Below, one piece after another: positions 44,855-52,784 of a stretch of 64,000 nt of DNA. Source of the stretch: Candidatus Flexicrinis affinis (GTDB taxonomy: Bacteria > Chloroflexota > Anaerolineae > Aggregatilineales > Phototrophicaceae); the NCBI GenBank assembly GCA_016716525.1, contig JADJWE010000007.1, positions 186,001-250,000 of the forward strand, written 5' to 3'. The first letter of the stretch is position 1; every line of letters begins with the position of its first letter. The position numbers and the translations under genes were made by a program. Under the pieces are notes generated by a model that saw nothing but the letters and a program-made list of their open reading frames with translations, ran no database searches and was not told where the DNA came from.

Positions 44855-45946
44855 ATGCGGCGGCGGGTCGCTTCGGTCATAGCGCTCGCCGCCGTGTTCA
44901 TCACGACGGCATCGCAGCCATGGCGCGCGCCACCCCTGCAATCCTGCACCCCAGTCGAGCGTGCCGCAATTTTCGCGCAAGTTCCGGATTACATGCCCAG
45001 CCAAACCGCGGAATTCGTCCGGCTAACCGAAGGTCGATTCACGGTCAGCAGCGAGCCGTACGACGTGCGCGGCGTGAACTACTACCCGGCCCTCTTCCCG
45101 TGGCGGCGTTTCCTGACGGCAGACGTTGACGAAGTCGGCCGCGAGTTTGCCTTGCTCTCCGACGCGGGTTTCAACACCCTGCGATTGTTCTTGTGGCATG
45201 AGGCGCTATTTCAGTGCGAGGCCGACGGCGCAGTTCCCGAGCCGCAGGGACTGCTCAAGCTCGATGCGCTCATCCGGTTGGCCGCCGAGCACGGGTTCCG
45301 GTTGATCCTCACCCTGCACGACCTGCCCGACCTCGACCATTACCGCCTCTACGACGATCACGCCCATACGCGGGCGCAGACCGCTTACCTCGCACAGCGC
45401 TACCGTGACGAGCGCGCGATTCTCGCGTGGGATCTGCGCAATGAGGGCGATATCGACTACGGCAGTCAGGCCACATTCGGCGGGCGCTTCCCGCGCGACG
45501 CAGTGCTGGATTGGCTGGGCGGAACGGCCGCGATCGTCCGAGATCACGCGCCGGAACATCTCGTCACCGCTGGCTGGCTGTATCATGCCGAGGACACCGC
45601 GCCTTACGTCGACTTCATCAGCTTCCATCACTGGTGGGACGCGGCCGACCTTGAGCGCCGGATTCGCGAGCTGCGCACCCGAACCGGCCTGCCGATCCTG
45701 CTGCAGGAGGTCGGCTACAGCACGTTCGAACGCAGCGAGGCGGAACAAGCACGCCTCCTCGGGGCGGCGCTGGACACGGCCGAGCGTGCCGGCCTGCTCG
45801 GGTGGATGGTGTGGGCCGCGTTCGACTTCCCGCCGGACGTCACGTGTTTCCCGGCGCCGTGCTTGAGCGCGCTGAACGCCGAACACTTCTTCGGATTGTG
45901 GAGCGCGGATTACCGTCCCAAAGCGGCAGTCGACGCCGTGCGCTGA
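44855..45946 (+). CDS. Secreted glycoside hydrolase, GH5/mannanase-like
   Basis: 363 residues. A short basic start and hydrophobic segment (1-21) indicate secretion. The TIM-barrel follows GH5 order: RGVNYYPALFPWRRFL, FNTLRLFLWHEALF, ILTLHDLPD, the acid/base Glu197 in WDLRNEGD, ISFHHWW, and the nucleophile Glu285 in ILLQEVGYST. The N-terminal VRGVNYYP is typical of endo-mannanase-like and related clan-A enzymes. It starts 13 bases after the Ugp permease gene, so the importer may take up its product. A decayed copy of its 3' end lies at 46922-46966. Confidence 0.85.
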   Translation: MRRRVASVIALAAVFITTASQPWRAPPLQSCTPVERAAIFAQVPDYMPSQTAEFVRLTEGRFTVSSEPYDVRGVNYYPALFPWRRFLTADVDEVGREFALLSDAGFNTLRLFLWHEALFQCEADGAVPEPQGLLKLDALIRLAAEHGFRLILTLHDLPDLDHYRLYDDHAHTRAQTAYLAQRYRDERAILAWDLRNEGDIDYGSQATFGGRFPRDAVLDWLGGTAAIVRDHAPEHLVTAGWLYHAEDTAPYVDFISFHHWWDAADLERRIRELRTRTGLPILLQEVGYSTFERSEAEQARLLGAALDTAERAGLLGWMVWAAFDFPPDVTCFPAPCLSALNAEHFFGLWSADYRPKAAVDAVR

Positions 45947-46081
45947 CGGAGGGTGTCTTGGTATTTTGGCCGGTTGCGCGCGGTTATACACCGAGCGAGA
46001 ATCCGAGTCTCGCGAGGCTGATCGCGACGCACGAGGTGTCGGCGTCATGGTGTGCGAACTTGTGTTGAAAGCAGGTGACCT

Positions 46082-46912
46082 ATGAAGTTTGGAGCGGCTC
46101 TGCCCTATAGCTCTGCGCGCAGTACCGCGAGGCTTTGTCAAGCCGCCGAAGCGGCGGGATGGGATGGCTGTTTTCTGGGCGACGCGATCTGGTGCGAAGA
46201 CCCGATGATTGCGTTGGCCGCCGCGGCGATGGTCACGCAACGGATCCGGTTGGGCACGCTGATCATCCCGGTGCCGCTGCGCCGTCCATGGAAACTTGCC
46301 AGTGAGTCCGTGGCACTTGATCGACTGTCGGACGGGCGCTTGATTCTGGGGCTGGGCGCCGGCGCTGTATGGATGGGATGGCAGGGTTTCCCCGACGAGG
46401 TCACCGATACGCGTGCCCGCGCCGAGATGCTCGATGAGACTATCGACATTCTGACGCTGCTCTACCAACGAAAACCGTTCGATTATGCGGGGAAGCACTT
46501 CCACCTCAAACTCACTCTGGTGGACGAGATGCACTATCCGCCCCGGCCCATCCAGGAGCCGCGCATCCCTTTGTGGGCGGTCGGGCTCTGGCCGCACCCA
46601 AAATCCATGCAGCGCGTGTTGAAATGCGACGGGGTCGTGCTCGAAAAGCGAAATGCAGAGGGGCAGCCAGCGGAGGTAACGCCGGCCGATGTGCGTGAAG
46701 TACACGCGTTTGTGCAAGCTCAGCGCACGCTGACATCCCCGTTCGACATCGTCGTGCAGGGCAAGTCCAACGATCTTGCGCCAACTCAGCGGAAGGACAT
46801 GATCTCCGAATGGCAGGCGGCGGGTGCGACATGGTGGATTGAGACCATGTTCGATCTATCCGAATCGGAGGCGATCGAACGGCTGCAGGCGGGCCCCCCT
46901 CAGGTTCGGTGA
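46082..46912 (+). CDS. Luciferase-like (LLM-class) flavin-dependent monooxygenase
   Basis: 276 residues. It starts MKFGAALPYSS and has the family segments AEAAGWDGCFLGDAI, IRLGTLIIPVPLRRPWKLA, LDRLSDGRLILGLGAG and AEMLDETIDILTLLY, all typical of F420- or FMN-dependent LLM enzymes. The C-terminal half is shorter than in most. The cofactor and substrate cannot be assigned. A ribosome site-like AGGTGACC precedes the ATG. It sits between the intact GH5 gene and a remnant of that gene's 3' end, so it may have been inserted or exposed by a duplication-deletion. Confidence 0.9.
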   Translation: MKFGAALPYSSARSTARLCQAAEAAGWDGCFLGDAIWCEDPMIALAAAAMVTQRIRLGTLIIPVPLRRPWKLASESVALDRLSDGRLILGLGAGAVWMGWQGFPDEVTDTRARAEMLDETIDILTLLYQRKPFDYAGKHFHLKLTLVDEMHYPPRPIQEPRIPLWAVGLWPHPKSMQRVLKCDGVVLEKRNAEGQPAEVTPADVREVHAFVQAQRTLTSPFDIVVQGKSNDLAPTQRKDMISEWQAAGATWWIETMFDLSESEAIERLQAGPPQVR

Positions 46913-46921
46913 AGGCCATTA

Positions 46922-46966
46922 GCTACCGCGTACCAGCCCCAAGCCGCGGTCGACGCCCTGCGCTGA
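46922..46966 (+). pseudogene. 3' remnant of a second GH5-like gene
   Basis: The frame reads ATAYQPQAAVDALR and then stop, against ADYRPKAAVDAVR and stop at the end of the intact GH5 gene (45904-45946). The DNA of the last 39 bases, running three bases past the stop, matches at 33 positions. No more of the gene is visible upstream because the luciferase-like gene occupies that place. Confidence 0.65.
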
Positions 46967-47032
46967 CGGCGCCCGTCACATGCTGTACAATGACTGTCCA
47001 GTACGTTTGCACCACATGAGCGACCGAAATTC

Positions 47033-49108
47033 ATGGCTTTCGAGTACGAAGCCCTCGTCGGGCACTTGAATATCGTCGGTGGGCGCGCCGTGAGCGCCAG
47101 CCCACCCGGCCAAATCATCGAGGTTGCCCCGGCCAAAGCGGCCCGCGGCCGCGAGGTCGATACGTTCTTCGCGCTCGTGCTGCCAGCAGGACAGCATGTC
47201 GCGCCAGCGTCGTTCTATGAGAACATGGCGCAGCTTGCGGCCGAAAAGTACTTCGAGAGCGCCGGCAGCGTGACCGCGGCCTTACGCGAAGTCCTGACCT
47301 ACCTGAACCAGAACCTGAACGACCACAACCGGCAGCAGCCCGGTCAGCCGTTCATCGCCGACATGGCGTGCGCGGTGCTGCGCGGCGAAGACCTCATCGT
47401 CGCGCGCGTCGGCGGGGCTGCGGCGGGGCTGTGGGTGGAGGGCGTCCTTACGCTGCTGCCTGACAGCCTCCCGCATGAGGTCCCCGCCGCGCTCGGCGCC
47501 TCGCACATGCCGGAGATCAAGTTGACACGGCATAAGGTGGCGACCAATACCCGCCTGATGCTGTCCGACCGTCACCTGCTGGAACTCAACCCGGAGCGTG
47601 TCGCGCTGGCGCTTGGCGAGTTGGGGTTGGATCTCGCGCTCGTGCGCATGAAAGAAAACGCGCTGCTCACCCTGACGCTGACGTTGGTCGAGTTCGTGCC
47701 GCCTGAAATGCCCAGCCCACCCGCCGTGCCGGAAGGCGAATCGAGCGTGGCGGTCCAGCAAGCGGTGCGCGGCGCGGAGGCCGGCGGGCGGGGTCAAACC
47801 TCCTCGGTCGGGTTGGGCTTCGTGTTCCTCGGCATCTGGCGTGTGATCGGCAGCGTCGCCGGTGCGATCGGCCGCGCGCTGGGGATCGTCAGCACGGGGA
47901 TCGACAAGACGTTCGGCCCCGACCCGGATGGACGCAAACGCTGGTATCAATCGTCCATCGTGACCGGTGCCGCCGTGTTCATTCCGGTGCTGGTCGTCGG
48001 GCTGGTCGTCGCATTGTGGCTGGGCGGGACGGGCCGATCCGAGTTCGAATTATGCTACGCCGAGGCAACCAACCTCACTGAGATTGCGCGGACCGTACCG
48101 AGCAGCAACCCGGAAAGCTTGCGGTCAGCGTGGTCGGCTGTTCTCAGCGTTGCGAACCGCTGCTTGACGCTGCGTCCGGACGACGAAGACTCGATCCGCG
48201 TGCGGCGCGAAGCACAGGGCGTGATCGACTCGCTCGATCAACTGACACGGCGCGACGCCCGCCTACTGCAAAGCCTACCCGACGCGACCTTCACTCGGAT
48301 CCTGCTGCAGGGCCTCGACCTGTACGTGCTCGATTCGAGCCGTCAGCGCGTTTACACGACGACGCTCGGGCAGGACGGACTGACGCTGACTCGCAGCCTG
48401 ACGCCGATCCTCGATATGAGCCGTGGCGCGAATGTCGACGGGTACGTCATCGGCGACTTCATCGACATCGGCTTCTCCAACTCGACCGACTCGCTGTTTG
48501 CGCTCGACACCAACGGCGTGCTGGTGCAGTGCCGGCGGAGGCAGGTTCAGGAATGCGAGGCCGAGCAGCTCCGCTCGGTCGAAAACTGGACCGACCCGAG
48601 CGCGATGGTGATCTGGGGCAGCGACGACCGCATCTACCTGCTCGACGTGCCGGTCAACCAAATCTGGCGCTACGACAACTCCGGCGGTTCGTACTCCGGC
48701 ATCGCCAACCCGTACTTTGACGGGGCCAATCAAGGGGCATTACAACTCGCCGTGGACTTCAAGATCGACCGCGACGGCAATGTATTCATCTTGCGGTCGG
48801 ACGGTGTGGTGATCAAGTATTTCCGCGCGCAGATTCAGGAATTCCGGCTTGGTGGCTTTCCACCCGGGCAAGAGCCGTCCAACGGCTCGTCCCTGACCCT
48901 CGACGAAGACCCGATCGGGCGCGCCTTCTATGTCACCAGCCCGGCCACGCAAACAATTCACGAAATGACGCTCGGCGGCACGTTTGATGCCAACATCAAG
49001 GCGTCCGACGATACGGTTTTCACCGCCTTGGGCGGTGTAGCGAGCAACCCCGCCCAACAACTCCTCTACGTTGCATCCGGCAACGGTATCTTCGTCATCC
49101 AGAAATGA
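47033..49108 (+). CDS. Membrane protein with degenerate PP2C-like domain and extracellular beta-propeller
   Basis: 691 residues. The N-terminal part (about 1-225) follows a PP2C phosphatase fold: a segment equal to the tav-l-g-l-vanvGDSR strand pair (ACAVLRGEDLIVARVGGAAA) and one equal to d-llLcSDGL (TRLMLSDRHLLEL). The metal Asp residues (DGxGG and GDSR) are missing, so it is probably inactive. A linker and one membrane helix (about 308-332) follow, then an outside part (about 335-691) with repeats such as DRIYLLDVPVNQIWRYD and DGNVFILRSDGVVIKYF, as in beta-propellers. It may pass a signal or hold a complex across the membrane. It starts a four-gene cassette with DUF3467, translin and an esterase-like lipoprotein. 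Confidence 0.75.
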   Translation: MAFEYEALVGHLNIVGGRAVSASPPGQIIEVAPAKAARGREVDTFFALVLPAGQHVAPASFYENMAQLAAEKYFESAGSVTAALREVLTYLNQNLNDHNRQQPGQPFIADMACAVLRGEDLIVARVGGAAAGLWVEGVLTLLPDSLPHEVPAALGASHMPEIKLTRHKVATNTRLMLSDRHLLELNPERVALALGELGLDLALVRMKENALLTLTLTLVEFVPPEMPSPPAVPEGESSVAVQQAVRGAEAGGRGQTSSVGLGFVFLGIWRVIGSVAGAIGRALGIVSTGIDKTFGPDPDGRKRWYQSSIVTGAAVFIPVLVVGLVVALWLGGTGRSEFELCYAEATNLTEIARTVPSSNPESLRSAWSAVLSVANRCLTLRPDDEDSIRVRREAQGVIDSLDQLTRRDARLLQSLPDATFTRILLQGLDLYVLDSSRQRVYTTTLGQDGLTLTRSLTPILDMSRGANVDGYVIGDFIDIGFSNSTDSLFALDTNGVLVQCRRRQVQECEAEQLRSVENWTDPSAMVIWGSDDRIYLLDVPVNQIWRYDNSGGSYSGIANPYFDGANQGALQLAVDFKIDRDGNVFILRSDGVVIKYFRAQIQEFRLGGFPPGQEPSNGSSLTLDEDPIGRAFYVTSPATQTIHEMTLGGTFDANIKASDDTVFTALGGVASNPAQQLLYVASGNGIFVIQK

Positions 49109-49114
49109 GGCCGC

Positions 49115-49459
49115 ATGTCCGCTAACCCTCAAAACCCGACCGGCGCTAATCGCCTGCGCATCGACTTTCCGCCCGACTTGAACGCCGAATACGCGAACGC
49201 GGCGATCATTAACTCGACCCACAGCGAGATCATCCTCGACTTCCTGCAAATTCTGCCGAACGACCCGCGCGGGCGCGTACGCGCTCGGATCGCCATGACA
49301 CCGGCCAATGCCAAGCTGCTGCTGCGCGCGCTGCAAGACCGAATTGCGCATTTTGAGAAGACGCACGGTGAAATAACGCTGCCGCAGCGTCCGCCTTCTC
49401 TGGCCGATCAGTTGTTCAACCTCGGCAACGAGAACCCGGAACCCGACGAACCCAAATAG
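49115..49459 (+). CDS. DUF3467 domain protein
   Basis: 114 residues. The pattern YANAAIINSTHSEIILDFLQ, then GRVRARIAMTPANAKLLLRA and LQDRIAHFEKTHGEI matches DUF3467, a small cytoplasmic family of unknown role. It follows the propeller gene after 6 bases and precedes the translin gene by 9, so it is surely in the same transcript. Confidence 0.85.
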   Translation: MSANPQNPTGANRLRIDFPPDLNAEYANAAIINSTHSEIILDFLQILPNDPRGRVRARIAMTPANAKLLLRALQDRIAHFEKTHGEITLPQRPPSLADQLFNLGNENPEPDEPK

Positions 49460-49468
49460 GCGCATCGT

Positions 49469-50104
49469 ATGGACAACCTCGGTGACATCACAGAGTCTCT
49501 GCGCGATGCGATGGCGGCCCGGACTGCCGCCCGTGACGCCGCCCTTGCCGCCTCGCGCGAGCTGATCCGCCACTGCTCGGGCTGCATCCGCGCGGCGCAC
49601 CGGCGCGAGTGGGATCAAGTCGACGCGCAGCTGGAGGTCATCGCCGCCGACGCCGTGACGCTGCGGGCCGGCGTCGCTGGGTATCCGGAGTTGTATCACA
49701 GCGGCTATGTGCAGGATGCGCTCAAAGAGGTCGTCGAGGCACACGCCGCGTCCGCGATCTTACGCGGCGGCAGCACGCTTCCGACGCCTGACGCGCTGCA
49801 GGTCGAACCCGCAACCTATATGCTCGGGCTTGCCGAAGCCGCGACCGAACTGCGGCGCGCGATCCTCGACTTGATGCGCCAATCCGAGGACCACGCGCCA
49901 GAAGCCGAGCGCCTGCTCGCCGCGATGGACGCCATCTACGATCAGCTCGTCACATTCGACTTCCCGGATGCCGTCACCCGCGACCTGCGCCGTCAGACCG
50001 ACATCGTGCGCGGCGTACTGGAACGCACGCGCGGCGACCTGACGACCACGCTGCAGCAAATCCGATTGGTCAACGCGCTCAAGCGGTTCGAAGAGAGGAT
50101 GTGA
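49469..50104 (+). CDS. Translin-family protein
   Basis: 211 residues, all helical. The series RELIRHCSGCIRAAHRREWD, GYVQDALKEVVEAHAASAIL and PATYMLGLAEAATELRRAIL followed by DAIYDQLVTFDFPDAV and DLRRQTDIVRGVLERTRGDL is the translin/TRAX pattern found also in prokaryotes. Translin-fold proteins bind single-stranded RNA or DNA, and TRAX members are RNases; the acidic catalytic residues of TRAX would need alignment to test. It shares a transcript with the pseudo-PP2C and DUF3467 genes and overlaps the next start by 4 bases. Confidence 0.85.
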   Translation: MDNLGDITESLRDAMAARTAARDAALAASRELIRHCSGCIRAAHRREWDQVDAQLEVIAADAVTLRAGVAGYPELYHSGYVQDALKEVVEAHAASAILRGGSTLPTPDALQVEPATYMLGLAEAATELRRAILDLMRQSEDHAPEAERLLAAMDAIYDQLVTFDFPDAVTRDLRRQTDIVRGVLERTRGDLTTTLQQIRLVNALKRFEERM

Positions 50105-51087
50105 CCGTGCGCGGCAAGATGTGTGGGTTGTTGCTGCTCCTTGTGCTGGCGGTCATCCTGCCGGCGTGCGACCCGATGGCGCAGGTGGTCGAGCCGACCG
50201 TGGCGACCCCGACGCTGTCCGGCACCGCGACCGCAACCCCCACCGCGACACTCAGCGCGACACCGCGCCCCACCGCAACGCCAGAACTCACCGCCACGCC
50301 GACACCGTTCCCGTGCGACGAGGACGGACTGGTCATCGACATCCCCGACAACCGCAGCGAGACGGCCCGCGAGGACGTCCCCTACACGGCTTACCTACCG
50401 CCGTGCTACGGCTCATCTTCGGCGCGGTTCCCGCTGCTGCTGCTGATTGCGCCTGAGCCGGGCCGCCGCGACCTGATGGAGACGCTGAACCTGCCGGCAA
50501 TTCTAGATGAGGGCATTCGGACAGGCACCTACCCGCCGGCAATTGTCGTCGTCGCCGAGCTTGGCCGGCTTGGGTCGCGCGCGCAGTTCCCGCCGGATGC
50601 CTCGGCATCCACGATCATCAAGGACGAACTACTGCCGGCCATTCAGCGCGACTTCTGCGTGGTAGAGCAGCGCACATTGCGCGCCATCGGCGGGTTCGAG
50701 CAGGGCGGGTTCTGGGCGGTGCATACGGCGTTCACGGCCCCGGATTTGTTCAGCGTGATCGGTGGGCACAGCGCGGTACTCGATAACAGCGTGCCGCCGG
50801 CCGAAAACCCGTTGGAGATTGCGCGCAACAGCACGATCCTGCCGACGGCCAATTTCCGCATGTACTTCGACAACGGCGCGCCCGACGAGGCCGCGTCGAA
50901 CGGCCTGCAGCTTCTCAGCGACCGGCTGACCGCGCGCCAAATCCCGCACACTTACATCATCAACCCGGTGGGCGGTGCAGACGCGGAGTACTGGCAGTCA
51001 CACGTCGAGGAGTATCTCGAGTTCTATGGCCGGACGTGGCCACGCGACTACGGCGTATTGCCGGACTGCCGCGAGCCAAGCCCGTAG
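50101..51087 (+). CDS. Esterase-D-like lipoprotein lacking the nucleophile
   Basis: 328 residues, GTG start overlapping the translin stop (GTGA). The signal peptide ends in LPAC (Cys23), so it is a lipoprotein. A Thr/Pro/Ala-rich stalk (35-70) precedes an esterase-D-type alpha/beta-hydrolase domain (RFPLLLLIAPEPGRRD, PAIVVVAELGRLG, ELLPAIQRDFCV). Where the family has a nucleophile elbow such as IGGLSMGGYGA, this protein has IGGFEQGGFWA, with Glu in place of Ser. The later GGHS motif is kept. It is therefore probably a non-catalytic binding protein outside the membrane, paired with the propeller of the first gene. Confidence 0.8.
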   Translation: MTVRGKMCGLLLLLVLAVILPACDPMAQVVEPTVATPTLSGTATATPTATLSATPRPTATPELTATPTPFPCDEDGLVIDIPDNRSETAREDVPYTAYLPPCYGSSSARFPLLLLIAPEPGRRDLMETLNLPAILDEGIRTGTYPPAIVVVAELGRLGSRAQFPPDASASTIIKDELLPAIQRDFCVVEQRTLRAIGGFEQGGFWAVHTAFTAPDLFSVIGGHSAVLDNSVPPAENPLEIARNSTILPTANFRMYFDNGAPDEAASNGLQLLSDRLTARQIPHTYIINPVGGADAEYWQSHVEEYLEFYGRTWPRDYGVLPDCREPSP

Positions 51088-51089
51088 GG

Positions 51090-52064
51090 TTATCCGGGCA
51101 GCACGCGCTTCAAGATCGGATTGTTCCGGCTCGACAAATGATCGAGCACGGTGACGACCGCAAACCCGACCACGATCAGCACGATCACCAAAAGGATGCT
51201 CGGCGCGGCCCCGGCATTCGTCATCACGTCGACGCCGGCACTGGCCTCGATCCACAGCTTGCGCAGCGAACCGAGCATGAACCCGACCAGCGCGGCCAGT
51301 GTGATCGACCGGTAGTGGTGCAGCAGGAAGCTGAGGACGCGGCTGAACAGGATGATGCCGACCAAACAGCCGAGCGCGAACACGATCAACGGGAAGAAGT
51401 TGCGTTCGTTGACGAGTCCAAGCACGATCCGATACTGGCCGAGAATGACCAGAATGAACGAGCCGGAGATGCCCGGCAGGATCATGGCGACGATGGCAAT
51501 GGCGCCGCTGACGAACAGCGTGAGCAGATCGTAGCTGACCGCGCCGGTGGCTTCCGGTTCGGCACCGGTTCCAGCCCCGCCAAGGCCGGTCAGCCAAAAC
51601 GCGAAGACTGCGCCGACAACCAGCACTGCGATGGTCACTGGCGACCACGATACCTTCGGCGACACGGCGATGATCGACGCCAGCACAAGCCCGCCGAACA
51701 GCGCGAAAATGTACGTCGGCTGGGTTTCGATTAGCCCTTCCAGCACGTGCGAAAGCGTGAACACGGCGGCAAGGATGCCGATGCCAAGTGCGATCAGGAA
51801 GCGCAGGCTGACGTGATCAACGAACGCCCCGATTTTGCGCGCCAGCACGAGCCGGATGGCGTCGAGATTGAACGACTTGATCGCGTCGATCAAGGTGTCG
51901 TAGATGCCCATGATGAACGCAATGGTGCCGCCGGAGACGCCGGGGACGATGTCTGCCGACCCCATGAAGAAGCCGGTGATGAAGATGCGCAGATATTGAA
52001 ACGGGGTGCGCGGGTGCCCCAGTTGGCGTTCCGTTTCGATGACGTCTTGCGTTGTTTCGGGCAT
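51090..52064 (-). CDS. popT: DUF368 polyprenyl-phosphate translocase (PopT family)
   Basis: 324 residues, about eight membrane helices. The family motif FMGSADIVPGVSGGTIAFI and its repeat-like partner MILPGISGSFILVILGQY are both present. DUF368 proteins (PopT) recycle undecaprenyl phosphate across the cytoplasmic membrane for wall synthesis. The ATG at 52062-52064 has GGAGG upstream; a longer version adds unrelated residues. The gene ends 2 bases from the converging esterase-like gene, leaving no room for a classical terminator. It diverges from greA. Confidence 0.88.
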   Translation of the reverse strand: MPETTQDVIETERQLGHPRTPFQYLRIFITGFFMGSADIVPGVSGGTIAFIMGIYDTLIDAIKSFNLDAIRLVLARKIGAFVDHVSLRFLIALGIGILAAVFTLSHVLEGLIETQPTYIFALFGGLVLASIIAVSPKVSWSPVTIAVLVVGAVFAFWLTGLGGAGTGAEPEATGAVSYDLLTLFVSGAIAIVAMILPGISGSFILVILGQYRIVLGLVNERNFFPLIVFALGCLVGIILFSRVLSFLLHHYRSITLAALVGFMLGSLRKLWIEASAGVDVMTNAGAAPSILLVIVLIVVGFAVVTVLDHLSSRNNPILKRVLPG

Positions 52065-52172
52065 GCGGCCTCCGACAGGTCTCGTGCATAACCGGGCTAT
52101 CATGCCTTAGGCCGGTCGGGGCGTCAATCCTGCCCCCACAGGCTGGGGATTCGCAAGGATTCTTGCACGATC

Positions 52173-52201
52173 TTTACTTTACGAATCGCCGGGCCTATGC
52201 T
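52173..52201 (+). promoter_or_regulatory. Predicted greA promoter
   Basis: TTTACT (52173-52178) and TATGCT (52196-52201) are 17 bases apart, both four-of-six matches to consensus, giving a leader of about 100 bases before greA. Confidence 0.5.
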
Positions 52202-52237
52202 ATCGTTCCGGCACCTACAGGCTACGGACGGGGACAC

Positions 52238-52259
52238 AGACACACTCGCTGTGTCTTTT
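52238..52259 (+). terminator. Terminator-like hairpin in the greA leader
   Basis: AGACACA and TGTGTCT pair perfectly around CTCGC and are followed by TTTGCTATTT, about 50 bases before the greA start and about 30 after the predicted transcription start. An overlapping alternative pairing uses GACACAG/CTGTGTC. It could stop transcription early unless relieved. Confidence 0.55.
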
Positions 52260-52306
52260 GCTATTTCCGGCCGATGCGATTTAACGACATTTTGGAGTCG
52301 CAGGAT

Positions 52307-52780
52307 ATGTTTGAGCATTCGCAATACCTTACGTCGGAAGGTCTCACTCAGCTTGAGAACCGGCTCAATATGCTCAAAGAGGTTCGCCGTCCCGAAATTG
52401 CCGAGCGGCTGCGCCGTGCGATGGAAGAAGGCGGCGACCTGAGCGAGAACGCCGAGTACGAGGATGCCAAGAACGAACAGGCCTTCATGGAAGGCGAGAT
52501 TCAGCGTCTTGAGGCGATCCTTGCCAGCGCCCAGATCATCGAGGAAGGCGCGTCTAAGGGCGTCGTCAGCGCCGGTTCGCGCGTGACGATCGTCGAGAAA
52601 GGCTCCAAAGATCCAGAAGTCTATATGCTGGTCGGCTCGGCCGAAGCCAACCCCGGCGAAGGCAAAATCAGTGTCGACAGTCCGATGGGCCGTGCCCTGA
52701 TGGGTCACAAGACGGGCGCGAAGGTCACCGTCAAGGCCCCCGACGGCGATTTCGTGGTCACGATCAAGAAAATCGAGTAG
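52307..52780 (+). CDS. greA: Transcription elongation factor GreA
   Basis: 157 residues. The N-terminal coiled coil (LTSEGLTQLENRLNMLKEVR then RPEIAERLRRAMEEGGDLSE, NAEYEDAKNEQAFMEGEIQRL) has the acidic tip DLSENAEY that reaches the RNA polymerase active site. The C-terminal FKBP-like domain follows (VVSAGSRVTIVEKGSKDPEV, ISVDSPMGRALMGHKTGAKV). GreA rescues backtracked polymerase by RNA cleavage. The ATG at 52307 gives the usual length; an ATG 11 codons earlier is possible. The leader carries a terminator-like hairpin. lysS follows after 4 bases. Confidence 0.96.
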   Translation: MFEHSQYLTSEGLTQLENRLNMLKEVRRPEIAERLRRAMEEGGDLSENAEYEDAKNEQAFMEGEIQRLEAILASAQIIEEGASKGVVSAGSRVTIVEKGSKDPEVYMLVGSAEANPGEGKISVDSPMGRALMGHKTGAKVTVKAPDGDFVVTIKKIE

Positions 52781-52784
52781 CCGC

